A DNA stretch of 64,000 nucleotides, taken from the NCBI RefSeq assembly GCF_029168945.1, contig NC_083601.1, forward strand, positions 71,351,595 to 71,415,594. Reading direction: 5' to 3'. Below, in pieces: positions 11,531 to 23,900 of the stretch (position 1 is the first letter of the stretch; each line of letters opens with the position of its first letter). The stretch comes from Cannabis sativa. Its lineage: Eukaryota > Streptophyta > Magnoliopsida > Rosales > Cannabaceae. A program made the translations under genes and the position numbers. Under the pieces are notes generated by a model. That model searched no databases. It had not been told where the DNA came from and saw nothing but the letters and a program-made list of their open reading frames with translations.

Positions 11531-11898
11531 TGTTTTAGTGCCCCTTACCTCTCGGAATCTAAGCGCCTCCCTTTTTGTCTCTCTACTGGGTAGTTTGAAT
11601 CAACATTTAAGTGATGACAGATAATCTTAGGGTCGATCCCTATCTTATCCTCATGACTCCAGGCGAATTGATCCTGGTTTGCCTTTAAAAAGCTCACTAA
11701 TTGCTATTTGAGGTGCTGGTCAAGGCTCTTCCCAATGTATAAACATTTGGTGGGGTTTCCTGGGTTGAGAATAACCTCCTCCAATTCTTCAATTGGTTTT
11801 AGCAGGTTTCTTTCATCTTGAACTCGGGGATCATGATCTTCATCTTTCTTCTCGTTTTCTCCTGCCAAGATCGTCATTAGCTGATGACCGACCTTTCT
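11531..11898 (-). pseudogene. Degenerate Tat1 segment between protease and RT
   Basis: No long frame remains, but the stretch is continuous with RT on one side and protease on the other. It is the linker region of the same polyprotein. Nothing else is seen in it. Confidence 0.55.
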
Positions 11899-13027
11899 CT
11901 ACTGCAACTCTATGCGATAACAATTACAAGCCAACATCTGGTCGCCACGCACCACTCCAACACCATCTGGTGTTTGGAACATTAAAGACAGGTGCTTAAT
12001 TGAACTTAGTGCCCTTAGTCCGATCAGTGCTGGACGACCCAATTGTATGTTGTAAGCCAAAGGCAGGTCGACAACCAAGAAGTCTTGCATAGCAGTAGCA
12101 GTTAAAGGTGCCTCTCCTACAGTTAATGCAAGCTCGATTATGTCAAGGCTAGCAATGCTATCCCCGGTGAGTCTGCAAAGATTCACCATACAAGTCCTTA
12201 ACTTGGCCTTTTCGAGCCCCATTTTCTTTAGAGTCTCCTTATAAATGATATTTATTGAGCTCCCATTGTCTATTAACACTCTCTTGATCCTCTTAATGGC
12301 AAGTTGAATGGTTATGACAAGCGGATCGACATGAGGGTATCTCACGTTCTTCTCGTCTTCCTCCGTGAACGTAATGGGAGGTTCCTCAGTTTTCACCTTC
12401 TTGGAAGGTTCTGGGGAAAAGACCGACTGCTCGTTCTTTATCTCCTTCAAGTATCTCTTCTGAGCGTTATTTCTTTCCCTTAAAAAATGTGACCCTCTCG
12501 AAATAACCAGGATTTCCTCTCCTTCCACAGGAATAGGTTGTAACCCTTGGTTATTTTGGTTATCAGGCTGACGGGGCTTGTTGTATCCGTGGCCCTGTCT
12601 TCTCACATACTGCTTAAAATGGCCTTGAACGATAAGACTCTCTATCTCATCTTTCAATTGGTGACATTCGTCGGTTTTATGCCCAATATCTTTATGAAAT
12701 TTACAATATTTGTTAGGATCTCTTTTGCTCATCGAATTCCTCATAGGTAAATATTTTCCCGAGTTTCATTAAGCTCGGCATAAATAGTATACACTGGCAC
12801 GTATTTGTCATGCTTCTTTTGTTTCTTTCTATCCTTCAACGGTTCCCTGATTCTGTCCTTTCTTTTCGGACTAGAAGTGCCCGAGTTATCAATTCTCGTG
12901 GAAGTAGTCCCGGTTGACACACTGCTAGGTTTACCTCCCAAGCCTATTTTTAAAAAGTTCATTTTCTTCGGCACTTCTTCCTTCTGGACAAACACCTGAG
13001 CTCTCTCGTTGAACTCTATGATGTTTC
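11899..13027 (-). pseudogene. gag (C-terminal part) and protease of Tat1
   Basis: The minus-strand frames at 13067-12741 and 12744-11899 give a charged gag linker, then a zinc knuckle-like motif [14 protein letters not shown] (about 12690). The protease follows, with [17 protein letters not shown] (about 12285-12235) and [13 protein letters not shown] at the active site instead of DTG/DSG is common in plant Tat elements (family knowledge). The gag N-terminal half is missing because a copia LTR starts at 13028. The segment 12988-13027 recurs at 14677-14716. Confidence 0.88.
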
Positions 13028-13295
13028 TGTTGGAATATTTTTTACCAGGATCTATATTTACTACCATGTATGTTATTTAACATCCTAAATATGCATTTCT
13101 AAAAAAATGTAATTTAAACACATATAAAGTTTGAGAAACCTTACATTGGGTGCGGTGGAATTAAATGACTCCTTCTGCTCAGATCTCTAACCCTTGTATC
13201 CTTTCTGTAGCAGAGTATCACCAAGATCTGAGCCCGATTCTCCTTCTCTAGAATTGGATTCTTCACAGTCTTACATACTATGATTGAGTACCACT
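13028..13295 (-). repeat. Truncated end of copia LTR B2 (first copy)
   Basis: Starts TGTTGG, matches 14717-14984 with only a few differences and no net length change, and stops abruptly at 13295 where solo LTR X begins. It is part of a 308-bp duplication (12988-13295 and 14677-14984). Confidence 0.85.
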
Positions 13296-14676
13296 TGTTA
13301 CGAAAATTATGAACAATACGCAAGTGCACGTAATCTGTAAACTCACGCAGCTGAGGTCGAACCACAGGGAATTGAACTGAATACCACTAAATTAGACTTA
13401 TGATTCTATTTGGTACATAAATAATTTTGATAGATTTTGAAATAAAGAAAAATAAGAAAATTAAAGAAAGCAATAAAGGTGTTTAATCAAGGATGAGAAA
13501 TTAGGGAAAAGAATCCTGTTGATTTAATTACCCAATTGTTAATGCTAATTACTATTCCTCTTTCTTTATGTGAATGACAGTTTATAAAATTAACCTAACT
13601 CTTTTCAGATCTGTTAGGTACTAAATCACATGTTATCTAATCCTCTCTGAGATAGATTAACATATAATCAACATTAAGCAATAATCTAAATGTCACAAAG
13701 GCTATGCAAATACTTTCATTTCACATCAAAATCTAGTTTATCCAATTTTAGCATTCCCAATTCTCACTTTTTCAGATTTTGAATTGGGATCATAGAACAT
13801 GTAGAAGGTGATCAATCTTAAACATGTAATTAAACACAAATATGGATAAATTCACAATCAAGAAAGGAGAAATAACAATTATCATTAACCAAAAGTAATT
13901 TCAATCAACATTCATCATCTCCCCAAAGAGGAGTTTAGCTCATAAACTCCATAATAACATCCATAATCAAGACTAAAACAGAATTTAACATAGAAATTAA
14001 GAGTTTAAGAAAGAACTAGTTGGTGATTGCATTCCGGATCGCCACCATTGCTTCCTCTACCTCCTTCTTTCACTTTTGGGTCCAATTTCTACCTCCATTC
14101 CTTCTAAAACACGAGCCCCTTAAATAGAAATTAGGGTTGCTACCTCTGAAAAAGTCAAAAACTTGCCAAAAATCCCGTGTTTCGCCCCTGGTCGCGACCA
14201 CATAAAGCCTTGTCGCGACCATAGGAAAAATACGAAGAAAAAAACTTTCTGTCTGGCCTCCTAATCGCGACCATGGTCGCGACCATGGAAAGTGGTGGTC
14301 GCGACTACTGGAGCAAAATTTGACAGCTTCAGCATCTTTCAGTAAAATGTGTATAACTTTCACATACAAACTCCAAATGAGTTGATTCAAGATGCGTTGG
14401 AAAGAACAAAAAGAAATCTAAAACTTTTATGTTTTGACTTTTTACAAAATCTGATGAGAACATAGTGAAATTTAAGCTTGAAGTTTCAGCTTTATTTTCT
14501 TACAGAATTTTCTCTATTCTATAGATTGTTGTTTTCCGAAATTTGATCAATTGATATATTCCAAGTGTGAAACCTCAAACTAAAGAAAACAAGCGTAATT
14601 CTATTCCAAATATAATAATAAAGAAGAAAACAACTATAAAAAGTGACCCAAAACGTAGGCTAAAAATAGCCTAACA
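13296..14676 (-). repeat. Solo LTR X (Athila-like ends)
   Basis: The segment has perfect 5-bp terminal inversions, TGTTA at 13296 and TAACA ending at 14676. It contains no coding sequence, primer site or polypurine tract. Its left end (TGTTACGAAAATTAT, then cgcaagt) resembles the LTR of Athila-like element D (TGTTGTGAAAATTAT, then acgcaagt), so it is probably also on the minus strand. Instead of a 5-bp target duplication it is flanked exactly by two copies of a 308-bp segment. Five copies of a GTCGCGAC-centred palindrome lie at about 14189-14306. A solo LTR is the best call, by inference. Confidence 0.65.
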
Positions 14677-14716
14677 ACAAACACCTGAGCTCTCTTGTTG
14701 AACTCTATGATGTTTC
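14677..14716 (-). pseudogene. Duplicated 40-bp piece of Tat1 gag
   Basis: Repeats 12988-13027 with one difference, then runs into the LTR start at 14717 just as the first copy does. Confidence 0.85.
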
Positions 14717-16572
14717 TGTTGGAATATTTTTTACCAGGATCTATATTTACTACCATGTATGTTATTTAACATCCTAAATATGCATTTCTAAAACAATGTA
14801 ATTTAAACACATATAAAGTTTGAGAAACCTTACATTGGGTGCGGTGGAATTAAATGACTCCTTGTGCTCAGATCTCTAACCCTTGTATCCTTTTTCTAGC
14901 AGAGTATCACCAAGATCTGAGCCCGATTCTCCTTCTCTAGAATTGGATTCTTCACAGTATTACACAATATGATTGAGTACCACTTGATATGTGTCGGCAC
15001 TTACTCTATCACTATAGGGTTCAAAATAATGAAGAGAGAAAGAGAGAAGATGGGTTTGAATAAGGTAGAGAAGAAGGCTCGAATTTTTGAATGAAGGCAA
15101 GTGTGTTCATCATCTTTCAATTTGAGGCCATCACTATCTATTTATACGAATCCAACTAGGTTTAAGTTTGAATAATTTTGCATTAAAAAATTGATAAAAT
15201 AAATGACAAAATAAGCCATAAGTGGTCGGCCAAGGATGTGGGCCCCCACTTAGCAATTTTGCCATTTTTTCAACTATTTATCTTATTTTCTCAAAAATGC
15301 CATTTTTTCAATTCAACCACTTAAATGCCAAAACTATTTATTTATTAATTAAAATTAATTATCAAATAAAATTTCTATTTAATATATTTATTAATTAGAC
15401 TTAATAAAGTCTCTTAATTAACAAATAACCCCTAGAATCTCTTTTCTTCACAATTAACCCCTAGCTTAGTGAAAATTCATAAACTAGACATAGTCTAATT
15501 TTAGAATTATAATTGATTAATTAAAATCAATTAACTGAGTCTTGCAAGCAGTATTGTCTCAACTAGTATGGGGACCATGGGCCTATAAAACCGAGCTTCC
15601 AATAAGCAGATCTAAAATTTACCAAGTAAATTCCCTAACTTATTAATTGTGTATTGCATCTACCATAGAACTTGGAATTGCACTCTCAGTTATATAGAAC
15701 AATCTATATGTTTCACGATATAGATACACTATAAACATTTAACCATCATTCTAATCTCAATAATCAAAGATCCTCTATAGATGATTTACACCGAGTATGG
15801 ACAAATTTACCATTTCTCCCCTGAATGTATTTTATCCTTAAAACACTTAGCTTCCTATAAATGATATTTTAGTGAATTTATATAATCACTGAAACAAGAG
15901 CTCTTCCATTTATCTCTATTAAGCCAAGCTCGAAGGAAATCATCATTTCAGTTCTATGTCCAGATAGAAGCTATAGATTCCATATCTATGTTTAGCTCTC
16001 CCACTCAATTGTACTATCATGTTTCCAAAATGTACTTATCACCCAGATAAAAAGGTAGGCTTAACTAACAAATCAAAGAACACAAATAACACTCTTGAGA
16101 TCGAACTTAAGCATGTCATGATTAAGATCTTTTGAGGTAAGATCAACCATTGATATTGACTTAGAAAGATACAACAGTAAGATTATAATATCTTTACCAA
16201 GATCAATATCGGTCCCAATCCAATGTATACTCCTTATATCTGAAACTAGCATACTTTGCCAATGTCCTGGAAAGAACATAACACTTATCCAAGGTGTAAG
16301 TATACTTTATCGCTAACTATCACATCAGTGTAAATCCAGTGCACTGATGAATCAGGAACATTACCTTTTGAAGCATATAATTACAATTACATTCCACTAT
16401 GTTGACATCATTGTAATTGTGAATAACTATATGTTCTTGACTTAACATATTTTGTACACATTAAACCACAATCATGAAAACTACATGTAAACATAAATAT
16501 TTTCTAATCTTTTATTGATAATAAATCAGATTGTATTGTAATGGGTTTTATTTAGGGCATAAAATCTCAACA
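14717..16572 (-). repeat. 3' LTR of copia element B2 (minus strand)
   Basis: Starts TGTTGG and ends CTCAACA, about 1856 bp, the same length and organisation as the B1 LTRs but inverted and more diverged. The reverse complement of a polypurine tract adjoins at 16573, so on the minus strand this is the 3' LTR. Confidence 0.88.
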
Positions 16573-17940
16573 AACTCCCATTTGCACTTACATAAAACAA
16601 GTAGTGCATTTCAATCAATCTATTCTCTTGATATCCTGATCAAGTGTAGTGTATTTGAATAAAACCAAATTATTGGAACTATAAGTCTGTGGTAAGCAAT
16701 TGCTTTCTCCACCATTACTTCCTTTGTGTTCATAAAACATTATGCAACATCATTTTCTACATGTATTACTCATCTAGGGATACTAAATTCTTTACTGTTT
16801 ATTAAGTGCGTCAGAATATACAGAAGACTTGTCTCTAATTCTATCCAAAATAGAATAGAGATAACATAGTAAGAACTTTCTTTATTTGAATAACTTTCCA
16901 ATGCTTTTCAAAAGCAACTTAGTTATGTATCTTCACTAATGGAGCTTAAATTATTATAGATGGATTTTTACATCCTTTTAGAAAAATTCCTCCACCCCCA
17001 GAGTAACCACCATCTCGAATAGGTTATGAGGTTGTGTAGATATATGGATTCTAATATACACCCTTATAATCTAACATATAGGTAACTTACAGAGATTTTT
17101 CTTGCCTGTCTCCTAATGTTCCTTGTTTGATTACATCTTAGATGGCTCCCACTCAATAGTAGGAGTCTAGTTAAATTCATAAATAGAAGTACATTTAACG
17201 TCTTACTATTATTTCTCAGGGACATCTTGTTGTGACACATTATCTTAGTCTGAAACTATAAGTTTCTTCAAGACTAAGTTATCAACATAGCATTCTAGTA
17301 TAAATATTAATGTAAAATACATGCTTAAGATTAAGTAATCATTAAAGATACCATAAAACATTTCATGAGGACTAGAGATTTTGCCTAAGTCATTGGAATA
17401 GACTTTGCAAAATTTCCTATCTTATCCTCAAAGTTCTGATAAGTTATTTTTATCCATATGAATGGTTAGACTTACATTCTCAGTTGTATTCTAAAGTTCA
17501 TATCATGAGCATAACATAGTTAGCTATCACAAGTGTCATCCAAATAAAGAGGGGCTTCGAATTTTAAAATTCTCCCACTCAGATAAGATACTGTAATACT
17601 ACGTCCAAGAACTTTATTGGTATCAATTTCTTTTACAACAGTAATATAATAATTGGAACAAAAATACAGGATCAAGAATAAGTTCTAATAAATTTTCTAA
17701 TTTGTTCATTATATTACATCCATGTTTAATCAAAATATGTGTGCCATAGAGATACTATGATGTATTAAGTATAGTCTAAAGTTCAAAATGAACTACATAT
17801 GTCAATAGTTTTATCCACCCCTAAGTGTTATAGAGATCATGTGGAGTTATGAATATAGTCTAGAGTTCAAAAGATATAAAAGATCATTGAATTGCATATA
17901 TTACTCTTAAATTTTTCCACCCCTATCAGATCAAAAGATC
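16573..17940 (-). pseudogene. 3' internal part of copia element B2 (degenerate pol)
   Basis: The first bases (aaactcccatttgcactta) are the reverse complement of a copia polypurine tract and match the B1 tract at 27080-27098. Inward, the stretch is collinear with the B1 interior back to the integrase motif region (ACTGATAGGGGTG on the minus strand at about 17930, compare 25458 in B1). No reading frame survives. It stops at about 17940, where Tat2 protease sequence begins, so its 5' half and 5' LTR are gone. Confidence 0.75.
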
Positions 17941-19062
17941 CTTTACATTTTCTTCGTCTTTCTTTACATTTTCTTCTACCAAGATCACCATCAACTGATG
18001 ACCGACTTTTCTATGCTGTAGCTCAATGGATAGCAATCGCGAGCCAGGATTTGGTCGCCACGCACCACTCCCACGCCTTCTAGTGTTTGGAATTTTAAGG
18101 ATAGGTGCTTGATCAAACTGACTGCCCCTAGTCTGATCAGTGCTGGTCGACCCAACAATATTTTATAAGTTGGTGGCAGGTCGACAACTAAGAAGTCTTG
18201 CGTAACAGTGGTAGATAGAGGTGCCTCGCCTAAGGTTAATGGGAGCTCGATTATGCCAAGACTGGCAGTTCTGTCTCTAGTGAATCCGCAATGATTCGCC
18301 ATACAAGGCCTTAATTTGGATTTTTTTTTAGCCGTATCTTTCGTAGAGTCTCCTTATAAAGGATATTTATCAAACTCCCATTGTCTATTATCACTCTCTT
18401 GATCCTTTTATTGGAAAGTTGAATGGTAATCACCAATGGATCGACGTGAGGATACCACACATTTTTCTCGTCTTCCTCCGTGAATATAATGGGAGGTTCC
18501 TCAGTTTTCACCTTTTTTGGAAGATTCTAAGGCAAATGTCGACTGCTCGTTCTTTATATATTTCACATATCTTTTTAGGGCATTATTGCTTTCCCCTGCG
18601 ATATGTAGCCCTCCCAAAATAACAAGGATGTCCTCTCCTTCAACAGGAAATGGATGTAAGCCCTGGTTGTTTGGGCTATTGGGCAGACTGGGCTGGTTGT
18701 ATCCATGACCCTGTCTTTTCACGTACTCTTTAAAATGGCCTCGAGCGATGAGACTTTCTATCTCGTCTTTCAATTGGCGACACTCATCGGTCGTATGCCC
18801 AATATCCTTATGGAATTTACAATACTTGTTAGGATCTCTTTTGCTCCTCGCATTCCTCATGGGCTCAAGCTTGTCGAAGGCAACCTTTTGCTCATGTGCG
18901 AGGTAAATATTCTCCCGAGTTTCATTAAGCTCGGTATAAATAGTATACACTGGCACGTACTTATTGTGCTTCTTCTACTTCTTTTTATCCTTCGACGGTT
19001 CCTTAGTACCATCCTTTCTCTTCGAACCAGAAGCCCCCGAGTATCAATTCTCGTGGAAACAG
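17941..19062 (-). pseudogene. Protease and gag C-terminal part of Tat2
   Basis: Minus-strand frames run from gag to protease: [14 protein letters not shown] (about 18820), the tail KRQGHGYNQPS, then the protease motif [18 protein letters not shown] (about 18400) and [11 protein letters not shown]. The order and most residues match Tat1 at 11899-13027, but the frames are broken near 18305 and 18505. Downstream pol is missing: at 17941 the sequence changes to copia B2. At 19063 the gag is interrupted by copia B1 and resumes at 28964. Confidence 0.87.
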
Positions 19063-20918
19063 TGTTGGGTTTTGTGCCCTAAATAAAACTCATTTCAATA
19101 TAATCAAATTTACATATTAATAAAGTTCAGAAATAACATTTTATGTTGCATGGTTCACATGATTTATTTCATGATTATATGTATATAATGTATGAATTCT
19201 TTTTAAGTCTAGAACATATGAATTTGTTAAAGATTATAGTGTTGTCAGCACAGTGGAATATAATCTTAATTATATGTTCAAAAGTTTATTCCCTGATTTG
19301 TCAGAACACTGGATTTAGACTGACATGGTATAATCAGCGATAGGTATTCTTACACCTTAGAAAAGTGTTATGTCCTTTCCAGGACATTGGCAAAGTTTAC
19401 CAGATCGGATGTATGGAGTATACATCGGAAGGGACCGATATTGAACTTTGATTAGATATATTAAAACTTACCGTAATATCTATTCAATTAAATATCACCA
19501 GTTGATCCTAGATCAAATGACCTTAATCCTGATATGGTTAGGTTCGATCTCAAGAGTACTATACATGTTCTTTGATTTGTTAGTTAAGCCTACTTTTGGG
19601 TCAGGGTGATACGTACATTTTGGGAACATGATAGTATAATTGAGTGGGAGCGCTACCATAAATATGGAATCTATAACTTCTATAGGAACTTAGAAGTGAA
19701 ACGATGATATCCTTCGAGCTTGGCTAGATAGAGATAAATGGTGGAGATCTCATATCACTTTGATGAAATATCATTTATACAGAGCTAAGTGTTTTAAGGA
19801 TACAATACATTGAAGGTGTAACGGTAACTTAGTGCCTTTTCAATGTAGATCATCTATTAGAGGGTCATTGATCACATTAGAGTTATAATAATGGATAACT
19901 AATGACGTGTATATTATGGAACATAAAGAGCGTTCTATATGATTGAGAGTGCAATTCCAATTTCTAAGTATGGATTCAATGAGGAATTAATAAGTTAGGG
20001 AATTTACTTGGTAAATTCAGTTTGACTTATTGGAAGTTCGGTTATATAGACCCATGGTCCCCATACTAGTTGAGACCATACTGCTTGTAAGACTCAGTTA
20101 ATTGATTTTAATTAATCAATTATAATTCTAAAAGTTAGACTATGTCTACTTTATGAATTTTCACTAAGCAAGGGCGAAATTGTAAAGAAAAGAGATTCTA
20201 TGTTTATTTATTGATTAAGACACTTTATATGTCTAAATTAATAAATATATTAAATGACAATATTATTTAATAATTATTATTTAGTTATTAAATAATTAGA
20301 ATTGGCATTTAAAAAGGTTAAATTGGAAAATTGACATTTTTGAGAAAATGGAAATGGAAAATAACAAAATGGGAAAGTTGCAAAGTGAGGCCCAATACCC
20401 ATTGTATGGCCGGCCACTATGCACAAGAAATACCATTTGTAGTTTCCATTATTTTAATGCCATACAATTCTAACCTAAGCCTAGAGGGTATTCTATAAAT
20501 AGAAAGTGTTGGCTTCATGAAACAAACAACTTGCACACAACTTTGAACATTCGTTTCTTTTAGAAAAGCTACAAGCCCCTCTCTCTCTCTTTTCTTCTCT
20601 ATAAATTTCGAAACACTTGAGTGAATGAGTAGTGCCCACACACATTAAGTGGTATCTCAATCATAGTATGTAAGACTATGGAAAATCTGCATCAAAGAAG
20701 GAGAAAAGAAGATCTAGATTCAGATCTTGATTATGCTCTACAGAAAGGAATCAAGGGCTAGAGATCTGAATGGAAGGAGTCATAATATTTCTCTGCACCC
20801 ACTGTAATGTTTTCTAAACTTTATATGTGTTTATTTTCATTGTTTTAGATTTCATATTAGGGTGTTAATGAAACATACTTGTTAGTAAATCTAGATCCTG
20901 GTAAAATAATTTCCAACA
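19063..20918 (+). repeat. 5' LTR of copia B1
   Basis: Starts TGTTGGGTTTTGTGCC and ends TTTCCAACA; about 1856 bp. The family also occurs as the solo LTR at 131-2046 and in B2. Confidence 0.95.
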
Positions 20919-20920
20919 AC

Positions 20921-20933
20921 TGGCACCAGAGCC
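20921..20933 (+). other. Primer-binding site of B1
   Basis: TGGCACCAGAGCC begins two bases after the LTR. It matches the initiator tRNA-Met site TGGTATCAGAGCC at 11 of 13 positions and is followed by ATGG, as in many copia elements. Confidence 0.75.
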
Positions 20934-23900
20934 ATGGTAATGATTTACTTTCATGTAATATGAATTAAAACGATGTTTTATATGTTTTTGTGTTGATTTG
21001 GATGGTTTCATGTGGTTTATGTGTTAGTTGATGAATGTATATGTTGTACAGTACCTTTTTCCATGAAAAATATTTTTTTGATTTTTGAAAATATTTTATT
21101 TGGATTCCTTGTGAAAAATTAAGCAATTTTTGTTTTTACAGAACTCGATTCTGATAAAAATTGAGAAAGTTATGATTTGGAAAATCGGGCTTTCAGGTAT
21201 GCATGGGAGCTCAATCGCACCCATCAGGTGCTTCGGACTGGATGCCCATCCGCGCGCGTGACACGCCCGTGTCACCCTGCAAGCGTCGGGGTTTGCTGCC
21301 CAAGCTGACCCGGCCTGCGCCGAGTTTTCTCGGCGTGCATCCTTCCTCCGCGCGCGCATGAAGGCTGCGTGCAGCCTGTTGCACGCCAAATCCTGGGCAG
21401 CAACCCGAAATTGTAAATTTTGGGATTTTTCCCCAAAAATCTAATTTTTTCATGGGATTGTTTCCCAAAATTCATTTTTCCTTTTTTAAATATTTCCAAT
21501 TTTAAAATATTTTCAATTTGGAATTCTTTCCAATTTTAAATATTTCATTTTTGGAATATTTCCAATTTTAAATATTTCCTATTATGGTTAAATTTTAAAA
21601 AAATTTGTTAACTTCTTTGATATTTATTTATTCTTTAATTAAAAGATTAGATATTTCGATACTTAACATATTTTAAATTAAAAGATAACTTTGTCTTTTT
21701 TATTTAAAATATTATATTAAAATTATCTTTTATGACAAATTAAATAATTAATAAATTTGAAATTAACATGGATATTTTTATATATATACTTACCATAATA
21801 TTTTCAAATTCAAAATTTGTTATTTTGTTAAATATTTAATTATTTATAAATTATAAGTTTAAAAATGATATTTTTTCTATATATATATCATTTTTTTTAT
21901 TGGAAATTATAAATCATATCTTAAATATTTAAATAACTTAGATATTTTGTAGAAATTTGAATATTGCTTAATTTAGATATTTTGACATATAATTATGGTA
22001 ATTATTATTCATTTATTATTTTATTCCTAAAATAATAATTATCTAACCAAATCTATATTAAAATTTGTTTATTTTATTAAATTATAAGATCTGAAAGCGA
22101 TATTGAAGATTCTTTCCTTTCAAATCATTGATCTTATTAGATATTTAATTTAATTTGATTCAAATAAACCTAGATATTTTAAAATTAGTTTCCTTTATTT
22201 GGTTAGTTTAAGAATAATAATTTAATTATATTAATATCTTATTTCACATTTGTTACATGGACAATGTTTGTTTATTTATATTGTTTATTCAAAAATTTTT
22301 AATAAACCTATTATTTATTTGATCTAAATTGCTATGATTAACTTGTTGACAGATCCAATGATCTGATTTTAATCATAGTCCAATTGTCAATAGATCTTAT
22401 AAATAATTTGTAACAGGTAAATTTTGTACATCTTTCATCTGTGTAAACCTAGTAACATGATATGGCCCATCCAAATCATTTGACCTGTGTGAGCCTATAT
22501 GTTTGCTTTTGGGCTTAGATGCATATAGGAAGCCCATTTAAGTTTTACTAAGTAAATGGACTAGGTTGCTAAAATAAAATTTGACATAAGTAATTTTTAG
22601 GCCCAATTAGATTTGGGCTTATTCAATGAATAACAATTATTTATTTTAAGGTTAAATTCCTCTCTTTTGGGCCTTGTGTGAGAGTTGGGGGCCAATAGAA
22701 GTGGGTACGACATACTGAACCCAGCTCCCCCTCACATGAACTATCCCAATTGTGAAGGCCCATTTGCCTTATTTAAATAATTGTATTAGGTTAATTATAT
22801 TAGTCTAACCTAATTAAAATTGAATTACCAACATAATTAACTTTTAAAATATATGAAATTTATTTTTCATTTAATATTTTAAAGTTAATTTTAGAAAAAC
22901 ACTTAGTTAATGATATATATTCTAGATAGTTATTTCTAGTACTAATTATTATTTATAATATTAAATGGGAAAATACCATTGATTGTGAAATTAATTGTTT
23001 AATAATTAATTTTGGTACAATCTATGTTTAGTATATTTTCCTAGTATTAGACTAGAATTAATAATTAAGTTTCCTCTATATTTAATTATTTATTTCTTGA
23101 ATTTAATACATTTAATTAAATTGAAAATTTCAATATCTAAGTTGATTTTCATCATGATACTTAAATATTGTTATTTTCATGTTATTTAATTAAAATTGGA
23201 AATTATTTTAAGTTTGGAATCTTAATTCAGAATAACTTAAGTTTGAATAATTTTCAAAGTATATATTATTTTATTTTATTAATCTTTTTCCCAAAATTTC
23301 GAAATTGCATTTTTTTAATGCAGAAATTTGGAATTTTATCTAAAAAATAGATTAAAGTTGAAAATTATTTATTTTAATTTTGGACCAACTTAAATCAATG
23401 ATTTTTGCATTTAATGATTAATTAAAATAAATAAACTAAAATATATTATAATTAAAAATTGAATTAATTAGTGTATGAAAGTCTAGATAGTTATTATCTG
23501 TTTTGCTTGAAGTATTTTTCTAGTGTATTTAATTAAATAGAAAATTAATATTTAAGTTGATATTCATCATGATACTTAAATATTTGAAATTTTTCTTAAA
23601 TATTTAATTAAATAGGAAAATAATATTTTTTGTTGAAAATTAATTTTTATTAATTAATCTTTGGCCAACATAAAATTAGAGTAATTTTCCAGGATTTATT
23701 TTTATTTTATTTTAAAGCATTTTCGAAAGTAGTATTCTTATACACTTCATTTTTTTAAATGTAATATATATTTATAGAAAATTAAATTTGAAGTTGTAAA
23801 TTAATTTAAATTAATTTTGAAACAACTTAAATTGAATAATTCTCTAAATATTTATGGAAATTATTAGTAAGATGGAAATAATTCACGTTATTTTCATATC

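Noticed and set aside
13296..14676. Treating X as a simple insertion with a 5-bp target duplication
   Set aside because: The flanking 5-mers are ccact and acaaa, which do not match.
19143..19343. 66-codon frame found three times (19143, 27179 and inverted 1767)
   Set aside because: Lies within the B LTR near its start; it recurs because the LTR recurs and carries no domain.
21096..21499. Arg/Ala-rich minus-strand frames
   Set aside because: Three overlapping frames over the GC-rich block of B1; none is favoured and no domain is visible.
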